A stretch of 64,000 nt of DNA from contig NZ_BJUB01000002.1 in the NCBI RefSeq assembly GCF_007989805.1, positions 248,001 through 312,000 of the forward strand, given 5' to 3'. Source of the stretch: Cellulomonas xylanilytica (GTDB taxonomy: Bacteria; Actinomycetota; Actinomycetes; Actinomycetales; Cellulomonadaceae). Shown here piece after piece: positions 39,667 through 47,588 of this stretch; position 1 is the first letter of the stretch; each line of letters opens with the position of its first letter. The notes beneath the pieces were generated by a model. The model made no database searches, had not been told where the DNA came from, and saw only the letters and a list, made by a program, of their open reading frames with translations. Position numbers and translations under genes: made by a program.

Positions 39667-40342
39667 ACTGCGCCTCCGCGGCCGCGACGACGGGTGCGGC
39701 GGTGCGCGCGTAGAGGTAGGTCAGCGGGGCGGCGAGCAGGACGAGGAGCCAGTCGGACGCGTAGGCCGCCGCTGCCGTCAGGACGAGCACCGACCCGAGC
39801 CCGAGCGTGACCAGCGGCTTGCCCGCCAGGTAGTACGCCCCGAGCCGGGCGACGTCGCGGGTACGGAAAGAGAAGAGCGCACTGAGCACCAGCGCGTGCC
39901 CGGACCAGAGCAGGAGCAGCAGCGCGATCGCCCCGAGCGCGACGCCGAGGACCGGCGGGATGCCCGCGGCGCCCAGGTGCGTCAGGTTGACCGCGACCAC
40001 CGCGAGCACGGCGAGCGTCGGCACCCACCAGCGGAGCACGTCGAGGACGTCGAGCCGGTACCCGCGCCAGAAGTGCCGTGCCGGGGACAGGTCGCGGTCG
40101 CGCGCGAACACCCGCCACGCGAACAGCGCCGCCGCGACCGACGGGCCCACCGGCACGCACGCCAGGGCGACCAGCGGGATGTTGCTGACGTCCCGGTCGA
40201 GCAGCTGCAGGAGCACCAGGCCCGGTGCGGACGTCAGGACCAGCATCGCCTCGACCACGAGGAACCAGTAGACGACAGCGGACCAGCGCGCGAGAGGGCC
40301 GGTGCCGATCTCGTCGTCCGGCTTCGTCGTCATGGCGGTCAT
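39656..40342 (-). CDS. DUF624/YesL-like integral membrane protein
   Basis: A 228-residue membrane protein with about five to six hydrophobic segments (VVYWFLVVEAMLVLTSAPGL, VALACVPVGPSVAAALFAW, VPTLAVLAVVAVNL, LLLLLWSGHALVLSALF). Its layout matches DUF624/YesL proteins, which sit in polysaccharide-use operons with LplB/LplC-type importers in Bacillus and actinobacteria. Their role is not settled; a part in assembly or control of the transporter is a guess. The ATG overlaps the TGA of the GH39 gene (ATGA), so it is the last gene of the GH3-led operon. Confidence 0.82.
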   Translation of the reverse strand: MTAMTTKPDDEIGTGPLARWSAVVYWFLVVEAMLVLTSAPGLVLLQLLDRDVSNIPLVALACVPVGPSVAAALFAWRVFARDRDLSPARHFWRGYRLDVLDVLRWWVPTLAVLAVVAVNLTHLGAAGIPPVLGVALGAIALLLLLWSGHALVLSALFSFRTRDVARLGAYYLAGKPLVTLGLGSVLVLTAAAAYASDWLLVLLAAPLTYLYARTAAPVVAAAEAQFTA

Positions 40343-41853
40343 CCCATCACGTCCTGCCCGAGCAGCCGTCGGTCGTCCAGCCCGGGGTGCTCGTCGGGGG
40401 TCACCGGCAGGAGCTCGACCAGCGTCACCTCGTGCTGCCCGAGCACCAGATCCAGGTCCACGTAGCCGTTCTCGGCGGTCAGGGAGGAGTGCCGTACCGC
40501 GGGCGCGGACGCGTCGCGCAGCAGGTCGAGCACGCGCTCGGACGGGTTCCGAGGCCGGCCGAGCTCCCGCCAGGCCGACCAGGCGTTGCCCTCGGTCTCG
40601 TTCACCGAGCGCCGGACGACCGCCACGTCCGAGCCGACCGGGAGCCGCAACCGCACCTCGTGGGTGGCCGGCGCGGAGCCGTAGGGACCGTCATCGGAAC
40701 CCCCGACCGGCTGCCACGCGAGGACCGTCACGCGTCCGTCGTCGTCCCGGCACACGAGGTGGTCGTCGCCGCGGGCCAGCACCGAGAAACCCATGCGGGC
40801 CAGGAACGCGTACAGGTGGTAGGTCGGCTTGCGCACCTGGCGGTGGGTCAGCAGGCCGAAGCCCCCGTGGAACAGGGACGTCGGGATGTCGGCCTCCTCG
40901 AACACGTCGCAGAACGTCCAGTACGAGAACGACTCGACCAGGTCCCCGCCGCCGGCGAGGACGGGTGCCAGGTAGGCGGCGTTCCAGGCCGTGTCGTGGA
41001 CCGGGTTGTCCGGGCGGTAGGAGGTGTTGAACTCGCTGATGTGCACGGGCAGCCCCGCGAGCGGGGTCCCGGCCAGGTGCCGGCGCGGGGCGTCGAACTG
41101 GTCGAGCAGCGTCTGCGGCCGCTCGAACGTCTGGTAGACCCCGAACGGCACGGGCTGGGCAGGTCCCGACGAGTACGCGTGCCGGCTGACGAAGTCGATG
41201 GGCACGTCCCGCGACGCGACGAAGTCGGCGAAGGGCGCCCACCACTCGTCGGACCCCGGCGACAGGACCGGGCCACCGACCTGCAGGGACGCGTCGACGT
41301 CCTTCACCGCGCGGGCCGTCGCCTCGTACAGCCGGAAGTACGCGGCCTGGTCGGCGCCCTCCCAGAACACGTCGAGGTTCGGCTCGTTCCACACCTCGAT
41401 CGGCCAGGTCCGGACCTCCTCCAGCCCGTAGCGGTCGATCAGGTGGCGCAGCACCGCGCGGACCATCGCGGCCCACTCGTCGTGCGAGCGCGGGGGCGTG
41501 ACGTTGCCCTTCCACCAGAACACCGTCTGGTCCCCCGACGCGAGCGCCGACGGCATGAAGCCGAGCTCGAGGAACGGCTTGAGGCCGATCCGCAGCCACG
41601 AGTCGACCACCTGGTCGACGTAGGTGAACGTGTACCGGGTGACACCCTCGGACTGGCGCAGCACCCCCATGTCGTCGGACAGCAGGCCGTGGCCGCGGAT
41701 GTACCGGAACCCGATCTCGCGCTGCACCAACGCGGCGGACTCCTGGTAGTCGGCGCGCAGGGCGAGGTTGAGGCGGCCGGTGCCGACGCACTCGCGCCAC
41801 GCGGCGGGCAGAGGACCAGAGGGCTGGGAGGGGATGTCGACGCGGTTGTTCAT
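40339..41853 (-). CDS. Beta-xylosidase-like glycosidase, GH39
   Basis: A 504-residue retaining glycosidase of clan A. After the strand with REIGFRYIRGHGLLSDDM come acid/base Glu157 in IEVWNEPNLDVFWEG and nucleophile Glu274 in VHISEFNTSYRP, both textbook GH39. A C-terminal beta-sandwich ends with QHEVTLVELLPV. Most characterised GH39 bacterial enzymes are beta-xylosidases, so action on xylo-oligosaccharides is likely. There is no signal peptide. It overlaps GH42 upstream and the YesL-like gene downstream by 4 bp each, showing tight translational coupling. Confidence 0.92.
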   Translation of the reverse strand: MNNRVDIPSQPSGPLPAAWRECVGTGRLNLALRADYQESAALVQREIGFRYIRGHGLLSDDMGVLRQSEGVTRYTFTYVDQVVDSWLRIGLKPFLELGFMPSALASGDQTVFWWKGNVTPPRSHDEWAAMVRAVLRHLIDRYGLEEVRTWPIEVWNEPNLDVFWEGADQAAYFRLYEATARAVKDVDASLQVGGPVLSPGSDEWWAPFADFVASRDVPIDFVSRHAYSSGPAQPVPFGVYQTFERPQTLLDQFDAPRRHLAGTPLAGLPVHISEFNTSYRPDNPVHDTAWNAAYLAPVLAGGGDLVESFSYWTFCDVFEEADIPTSLFHGGFGLLTHRQVRKPTYHLYAFLARMGFSVLARGDDHLVCRDDDGRVTVLAWQPVGGSDDGPYGSAPATHEVRLRLPVGSDVAVVRRSVNETEGNAWSAWRELGRPRNPSERVLDLLRDASAPAVRHSSLTAENGYVDLDLVLGQHEVTLVELLPVTPDEHPGLDDRRLLGQDVMG

Positions 41854-43865
41854 GAGAGGACGAGCACCTCGTTCGGCCGGAGGGTCAGGGGGTCACCGGC
41901 GGCCACGGCGCGACCGGTCAGCAGGTCGGTGCCGGAGACCTCCGACGTCAGGGTCACCGGGTGGGCGCCGTGGTGCAGGACGAACCGGTGGCGGACGCCC
42001 TCGGGCGAGACGCGGTCGACCACCTCGACACCCTCGTCGCCGGCGTGCGGTCCCAGGAGCCCGTGCCGGTCGACGACGCGCCGCACCACGTCCGCGACAC
42101 CGGCGTCGTCGAGTGCCGTCGCGACGTACCAGGCCTCGCCGTCGCCGTGCTGGGCGCGCGTGATCGCGGGAGTGCCCGCGTAGAAGTCCGCGCCGTACGT
42201 CGCGACCACGGTCGTCGCCTCGTCGGGGACCACCACCTCGAAGACGTGGCGCGCCTCGTGGGCCACCCCGTCGAGCGTGACCGGGTTGACCACCGACGGC
42301 TGCTGCGCGTCGGTCTCCTCCACGCGCAGCCCGAGCAGGTCGCGCAGGGGGCCGGGCGCGTCCGTGAGGAACGCGTTGTCGTCCTCGTCGACCCGGCCCG
42401 ACAGGAACGTCGTCAGAACGCTCCCCCCGCGCTCGACCAGCGACCGCAGCCGCGCGGCCAGGTCCCCCTTCACCAGGTGCAGCAGGGGCGCGACGACGAC
42501 GTCGTACCCGTCGAGGTCCGTGGTCACCGGCACCACGTCGACGAGCACGTTCTGGTTCCACAGCGCGCGGTGGTAGCTGGTGAGCACGTCGAGGTAGCGG
42601 ACGTTGCGGTTGGGCCCGTCGGACATCTCGACCGCCCACCAGGAGTCCCAGTCGAGCAGCAGCGCCACCCGCGCGGGCGTCCGGGCGCCGAGCGTCGCGT
42701 CCCCCAGGCCCGCCAGCTGCGCACCCAGGGCGGCCACCTCGCGGAACACCCGGGTGTCCGTGCGGCCCGCGTGGTCGAGGACGGCGCCGTGGTACTTCTC
42801 GCAGGCGCCGCGGGACTGGCGCAGCTGGAAGAACAGGGTCGCGTCGGCGCCGTGCGCCACGGACTGCCAGGTCCACAGCCCGAGGACGCCGGGCCGCTTC
42901 ACGGCGTTGACGTCGCGGCTGGCCGTCGTGGACGGCGTCTGCTCCATCACCCAGAACGGCGCGCCCCGCCGCAGCCCGCGCATCGCCCCGTGCGCGAGGG
43001 CCATCCGGGCCGCGGTGCGCAGGGGCGACGGGTCCTCGGGCGGGTAGTTGTCCCACGTGGCGACGTCGAGGTGCTCGGCCCAGCGGTGGTAGTCGACCGG
43101 CTGGTAGAGGCCCATGAGGTTCGTGGTGACCGGTGTGTCCGGGACGTGCGCGCGGATGGCCGCCTTCTCCGCCAGGAAGCCGCCGAGCAGCGCGTCCGAC
43201 ATGAAGCGCCGGTAGTCGAGCGTGATGCCCTGGAACGCCGTGTGGTTCGGCCCGCGCCAGTGCTCGGAGAGGGCCGTCGGCGGCTGGACCTCCTCCCAGT
43301 CCGTGAACGTGTGCGACCAGAAGGTGGTGTTCCACGCGTCGTTGAGCCGGTCGAGGGTGGTGTAGCGCTCGCGGAGCCAGACGCGGAACGCCGCGGCGCA
43401 CTCCTCGCAGTAGCAGGCGCCGCCGTACTCGTTGCCGACGTGCCACGCGACCACGGCGGAGTTGTCGCCGTACCGCTCGGCCAGCCGGCCCGCGAGCGCC
43501 ACCGACAGCCGCGCGAACGCGGTCGACGACGGGCAGTGGTTGTGCCGCTGGCCGTACACGTGCCGGCGGCCCTCGAAGTCGACCCGGCACGCGTCGGGGT
43601 GCGCGCGGGCGAGCCACGGCGGCATCGCCCCGCTCGGTGTCGCCAGCACGATCGAGCGCCCCTGCGCGGTCGCGCGCTCGACGATCGCGTCGAGCCGGGA
43701 GAAGTCGTACCGGTCCTCGGCGGGTTGCAGGTGCGCCCACGCGAACACCCCGAGCGTCACCGTGGTGATGCCGGCGAGGCCGAAGGCCGCGTCGTCCTCG
43801 TCCCAGACCTCGGGGTCCCACTGCTCCGGGTTGTAGTCGCCGCCGTACAGGATCTGGTTCGTCAT
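41850..43865 (-). CDS. GH42 beta-galactosidase-family glycosidase
   Basis: A 671-residue GH42 enzyme starting MTNQILYGGDYNPEQWDPEV. Acid/base Glu146 lies in WHVGNEYGGACYCEECAAAF, with the zinc-binding Cys cluster 111, 151, 153 and 156; the nucleophile is Glu308 in PFWVMEQTPS. The trimerisation and C-terminal beta domains follow. GH42 enzymes act on beta-galactosides, and some on alpha-L-arabinopyranosides; among xylan genes it may trim galactose or arabinopyranose side groups. It is cytoplasmic. It follows a strong hairpin after the solute-binding protein and overlaps GH39 by 4 bp. Confidence 0.94.
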   Translation of the reverse strand: MTNQILYGGDYNPEQWDPEVWDEDDAAFGLAGITTVTLGVFAWAHLQPAEDRYDFSRLDAIVERATAQGRSIVLATPSGAMPPWLARAHPDACRVDFEGRRHVYGQRHNHCPSSTAFARLSVALAGRLAERYGDNSAVVAWHVGNEYGGACYCEECAAAFRVWLRERYTTLDRLNDAWNTTFWSHTFTDWEEVQPPTALSEHWRGPNHTAFQGITLDYRRFMSDALLGGFLAEKAAIRAHVPDTPVTTNLMGLYQPVDYHRWAEHLDVATWDNYPPEDPSPLRTAARMALAHGAMRGLRRGAPFWVMEQTPSTTASRDVNAVKRPGVLGLWTWQSVAHGADATLFFQLRQSRGACEKYHGAVLDHAGRTDTRVFREVAALGAQLAGLGDATLGARTPARVALLLDWDSWWAVEMSDGPNRNVRYLDVLTSYHRALWNQNVLVDVVPVTTDLDGYDVVVAPLLHLVKGDLAARLRSLVERGGSVLTTFLSGRVDEDDNAFLTDAPGPLRDLLGLRVEETDAQQPSVVNPVTLDGVAHEARHVFEVVVPDEATTVVATYGADFYAGTPAITRAQHGDGEAWYVATALDDAGVADVVRRVVDRHGLLGPHAGDEGVEVVDRVSPEGVRHRFVLHHGAHPVTLTSEVSGTDLLTGRAVAAGDPLTLRPNEVLVLS

Positions 43866-43880
43866 GACTCTCCGCGGACG

Positions 43881-43913
43881 GGCCGGCCCCGCGCGAGGAG
43901 CGCGGGGCCGGCC
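43881..43913 (-). terminator. Intra-operon hairpin between binding protein and GH42
   Basis: A perfect 14-bp stem of pure G/C (GGCCGGCCCCGCGC with GCGCGGGGCCGGCC) closes a 5-nt loop, 10 nt after the solute-binding protein stop. There is no U-tract and the next gene starts 15 nt later. It probably acts as a partial terminator or 3' mRNA stabiliser that raises binding protein relative to the downstream enzymes. Confidence 0.75.
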
Positions 43914-43923
43914 GGTGGTGTGC

Positions 43924-45591
43924 TCAGCCCTTGGCAGCGAGCGCCTGGTTGTACGTGTCGACGTACTGGTCGACGTTCAGGCCCTTGAGCTCCGTCATCC
44001 AGGCGTCCCACTCGGACATCGGACGCTTGCCGACGATGAACGCGGCAGTGTTCTGCGTGACCGAGTCGTTCAGGGCCGACTGCCAGAGCGTCACCTGCTC
44101 CTGCTGCATCTCGTCGAGCGGCGCGGTCGGCGTCAGCGGCAGCTCCTCCTTGTCGGACATCGACTCGACGAACGTGTTGGCGGCCTCGGTGTTCAGGCCG
44201 GAGATCAAGCTGTCCGTCGACCCGTTCGCCAGCGACCACACGCCGTTGCTGAACCCGAAGTCCGCGTTCAGCTTCTTGGTGCCGGCCGGGTTGACCCCGT
44301 TCCAGTCGACGTCCGCTGCGAGGGTGCGGGTCTCACCGTCCTTGGTGAACGTGGTGCCCTCGACGCCGAACTTGGCGAACTCGAGGCCCTGGTCCGAGTA
44401 GTACAGCCAGTCGGCGAACTGCAGCAGCGCGAGGAAGTTCGGGTTCTCCGCCGCCTCGGAGGAGAGCATGAAGCCGGACGCGGCCCGGCTGCCCCCCGCC
44501 ACGTTGTCTCCTGCGGGGCCCTCGGGCACCCGGATGAGGTGGACGGCGGCCTCGGTGTTGCCGGCGTCGGTGAAGGTCTTCTTGTACGTCGTGACCTCCT
44601 GGGTGTTGCCGGAGATCGCGAGCGACTGGCCGCTGCCGAACTTCTGGATGGCCGTCGCGTCGTCCTGCGTGAGCGACTCGGGGTCGAGCAGGCCGTCCTC
44701 CACCAGCGAGGCGAAGTACCCGACGAGCTCCTTGTAGCCGTCCGTGGTGGGCGCGTACTGGAACGTCTTCTCGTCCTGGTCGTACCAGAGGCCGTTGCCG
44801 AAGCCCCAGCCCGCGATGGTGCCGAAGTTGGGGGCCGCGATGTTCAGCGTGGCTCCCAGCGGGCTGTCGTTGGTCGTCGACCAGCGGTCGGACATCGGCC
44901 AGACGCCCGGGTTCGCCGCCTTGAGCTTCTCCAGGTCCGCCTTGAGGTCGTCCCACGTCTCGGGGTCGTCGGTGATGCCCGCCTTCTCCCACGCGTCCTG
45001 GCGGACCGCGATCGAGTACTGCGGCTGGGGCGACTCGTACAGGCCCGGCAGCATGTAGTACTTGCCGTCGGCCTGCTCGAGGTTGTCGAGGTACGGCTGC
45101 AGGTCCCAGTCCTCGATCTTCTGCTGGAAGTTCGGCATGTACTGGACGTAGTCGCTGATGGGCAGCAGCGCCCCGCCCGAGACGAACTGCGTCTCCTGGC
45201 CCGAGTACGTGACCGGGATGAGGTCGGGCGCGTCGCCGGAGCTGATGACGAGCGACTTCTTGGCGTCCCAGTCGCTCAGGGGGGCGCTGGTGAGGTCGAA
45301 GTCGACCTTGTTCTTCTCGGCGAGCTGGGAGAAGAACAACCAGTCCTCGTTGAGCGGGTAGTTGGGGTGGTCGCGGTAGAGCACGCTGAACGTCACCGGC
45401 TCGGTGGCGACGAACTCGGTGCCCGCCTCGAAGTCCTCCATCGCCCCGACGCGCTGCGCGTCCGGTATCCCGCTGCTGCTGGCGGACGGCTCGTCGGCCG
45501 CGTCGCCGCCCGACGAGCACGCCGCCGTGAGCGTGAGCGCGAGCACCGCGACCGACGCCGCAGCCCCGACGCGCTTCCTGGTTGAGCGCAT
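43924..45591 (-). CDS. Extracellular solute-binding lipoprotein (LipO/YtcQ type)
   Basis: A 555-residue binding protein with signal peptide and lipobox (VAVLALTLTAAC, Cys25), so it is anchored on the outer face of the membrane. The large size and features such as VLYRDHPNYPLNEDWLFF, SSGDAPDLIP and TYSGQETQFVSGGALLPI match the LipO/YtcQ family that works with LplB/LplC permeases on complex oligosaccharides. GAGGAG precedes the ATG. The permeases lie just upstream, the glycosidases downstream. No cognate ATPase is nearby. The ligand is likely a xylan- or galactan-derived oligosaccharide. Confidence 0.94.
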   Translation of the reverse strand: MRSTRKRVGAAASVAVLALTLTAACSSGGDAADEPSASSSGIPDAQRVGAMEDFEAGTEFVATEPVTFSVLYRDHPNYPLNEDWLFFSQLAEKNKVDFDLTSAPLSDWDAKKSLVISSGDAPDLIPVTYSGQETQFVSGGALLPISDYVQYMPNFQQKIEDWDLQPYLDNLEQADGKYYMLPGLYESPQPQYSIAVRQDAWEKAGITDDPETWDDLKADLEKLKAANPGVWPMSDRWSTTNDSPLGATLNIAAPNFGTIAGWGFGNGLWYDQDEKTFQYAPTTDGYKELVGYFASLVEDGLLDPESLTQDDATAIQKFGSGQSLAISGNTQEVTTYKKTFTDAGNTEAAVHLIRVPEGPAGDNVAGGSRAASGFMLSSEAAENPNFLALLQFADWLYYSDQGLEFAKFGVEGTTFTKDGETRTLAADVDWNGVNPAGTKKLNADFGFSNGVWSLANGSTDSLISGLNTEAANTFVESMSDKEELPLTPTAPLDEMQQEQVTLWQSALNDSVTQNTAAFIVGKRPMSEWDAWMTELKGLNVDQYVDTYNQALAAKG

Positions 45592-45624
45592 GACTTCTCC
45601 TCGTTGAGAACGTGGTGGATGGGG

Positions 45625-46542
45625 TTACTGCTTGACCGCGCCGAGCATCACGCCCGACACGAAGTACCTCTGGAGGAACGGGTAGAGGCAGATGATGGGC
45701 AGCACCGTGAGGAGCATCGTCACGGACTGCACGTTGGCCGCGATCTGCGTCATGTTGTCCGTCGACCCGCCCTGGATCGAGGTGCCCGACGTGACGCCGG
45801 CCATGAGGTTCCGCAGGTACACGGTGACCGGGTAGAGCTTCGGGTCGTCGAGGTAGAGGAACGCCCCGAACCAGCCGTTCCAGAACGAGACCGCGTAGAA
45901 CAGCAGCATCGTGGCCACCACGGCCTTGCTCAGCGGGAGCACCACCTTGAAGAACACGCCGTAGGTGCTCATCCCGTCGATCGAGGCGGCCTCCTCGAGC
46001 TCGCTGGGGAAGTTCTCGAAGAACGACTTCATGACCAGCAGGTTGAACACGCTGATGGCGTTGGGCAGGACGATCGCCCACAGGGTGTTCCGGAAGCCCA
46101 GCTCGCTGATCAGGATGTAGTTCGGGATCAGGCCGCCGTTGAAGAACATGGTGGCGACGGCCACCCCGATGAAGAACTTGCGGCCCTTGAGCTTGTGCTT
46201 GGACAGCGCGTACGCGTACGTCGTGGTCAGCGCCATGGCGATGGCCGTGGCGATCACCGTGTACTGGACGGTGTTGCGGTAGTTGCGCCAGAACATCGAG
46301 TCGCCGAACACCACCTGGAACGTGGTGACGTTGAACCCGCGCGGGATCAGGTTGACCTGTCCCGAGTTGATGTAGCCCTCGGAGCTGAACGCCTGGGCGA
46401 CGATGTTGACGAACGGGTACAGGACGAGGGCCGCGACGAGGATCAGGACCGCGGCGTTGACCCAGCGGAAGGTCCGGTAACCCGCGCTGTCCTTGACGAC
46501 GGTGCCCGTCGTCCCGGTCGGCTTGGCGAGGTCGGTGGTCAC
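45625..46542 (-). CDS. ABC transporter permease, LplC/YtcP type
   Basis: A 305-residue inner-membrane permease starting VTTDLAKPTGTTGTVV, with six hydrophobic segments (first AAVLILVAALVLYPFVNIV). The EAA loop reads LEEAASIDGMSTYGVFFKVV, and the ending RYFVSGVMLGAVKQ is the usual LplC C-terminus. Two GTG codons are possible; the one at 46542 overlaps the TGA of the upstream permease (GTGA). It pairs with LplB-type permease 46539-47588 and the binding protein 34 bp downstream. Confidence 0.94.
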   Translation of the reverse strand: MTTDLAKPTGTTGTVVKDSAGYRTFRWVNAAVLILVAALVLYPFVNIVAQAFSSEGYINSGQVNLIPRGFNVTTFQVVFGDSMFWRNYRNTVQYTVIATAIAMALTTTYAYALSKHKLKGRKFFIGVAVATMFFNGGLIPNYILISELGFRNTLWAIVLPNAISVFNLLVMKSFFENFPSELEEAASIDGMSTYGVFFKVVLPLSKAVVATMLLFYAVSFWNGWFGAFLYLDDPKLYPVTVYLRNLMAGVTSGTSIQGGSTDNMTQIAANVQSVTMLLTVLPIICLYPFLQRYFVSGVMLGAVKQ

Positions 46543-47588
46543 CACAGGCTCGCCCCCACGGTCTTCCGGGAGATCGCGTTGGCCGACAGGATCAGCGTCA
46601 CGCCGATGATCGCCTCGAACAGGCCGATCGCGGTGGCGTAGCTGATCGAGTTGGACACGATGCCGACGCGGTACAGGTAGGTGGAGATGACGTCGGCCGT
46701 GGAGTAGATCAGCGGGTTGGACAGCAGCAGGATCTTCTCGAAGCCCACCGCCATGAACGTCCCGACGTTGAGGATGAGCAGCACGATCATCGTCGGCCGG
46801 ATGCCCGGCAGGGTGATGTGCCAGGTCTGCTTCCACCGGTTGGCGCCGTCGATCCGCGCCGCCTCGTAGAGCTGCTCGTCGATCGTCGTGAGCGCCGCGA
46901 GGTAGAGGATCGTGCCCCAGCCGACCGTCTGCCAGACCTCGGACGTCAGGTAGATCGTGCGGAACCAGGACGGCTCCTGCATGAACGTGATGGCCTGCCC
47001 GCCGGCCGCCTCGATGATCTGGTTCACGGTGCCGTTCACCGCGGTGAGCTGGAACACCACCCCCGCGACGATGACGACGGACATGAAGTGCGGCAGGTAG
47101 GAGATCGTCTGGATGCTCCGCTTGAACCGGCGTGACCGCACCTCGTTCAGCATCAGCGCCAGGATGATCGGCAGCGGGAACACGATCAGGAGCGTGAGCA
47201 CCCCGATGATCACCGTGTTGGTGAACGCGTGCCAGAACTGCTGGTCGTTGATGAACATGCGGACGTAGTAGAGGCCCACCCACTCGTCGCCGAACATGCT
47301 GCCGCCGGGACGGAACCGGCGGAACGCCACGACGTTCCCCAGGATCGGCACGTACCGGAAGACCAGCAGGAACAGCAGCGGCAGCACGAGGAACGAGTAC
47401 AGCCGCCAGTCCTTGCGCAGCGCGGTCCGCCAGGAGAGGTGGGCGGCCGGGATGACCGAGCCGTCGTGCGCGACCCAGGACTCCTTGCGGGGCCGCTTCT
47501 TCTTCTTCGGCGTCGGGCCCGTGACGGCCGGCGCGATGGCCGCCACCGGCGCGACCGGGTCCGCCACGGCGGGCTCCTGCAGGCTCAT
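46539..47588 (-). CDS. ABC transporter permease, LplB type
   Basis: A 349-residue permease with a long basic N-tail (KKKKRPRKESW at about 28-38) and six hydrophobic segments (first YSFLVLPLLFLLVFRYVPIL). The EAA loop is YEAARIDGANRWKQTWHITLP, matching LplB/YtcP partners. The ATG overlaps the stop of the GH3 gene by 4 bp, and its stop overlaps the next permease by 4 bp. It is the second gene of the operon and forms the heterodimeric channel. Confidence 0.94.
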   Translation of the reverse strand: MSLQEPAVADPVAPVAAIAPAVTGPTPKKKKRPRKESWVAHDGSVIPAAHLSWRTALRKDWRLYSFLVLPLLFLLVFRYVPILGNVVAFRRFRPGGSMFGDEWVGLYYVRMFINDQQFWHAFTNTVIIGVLTLLIVFPLPIILALMLNEVRSRRFKRSIQTISYLPHFMSVVIVAGVVFQLTAVNGTVNQIIEAAGGQAITFMQEPSWFRTIYLTSEVWQTVGWGTILYLAALTTIDEQLYEAARIDGANRWKQTWHITLPGIRPTMIVLLILNVGTFMAVGFEKILLLSNPLIYSTADVISTYLYRVGIVSNSISYATAIGLFEAIIGVTLILSANAISRKTVGASLW

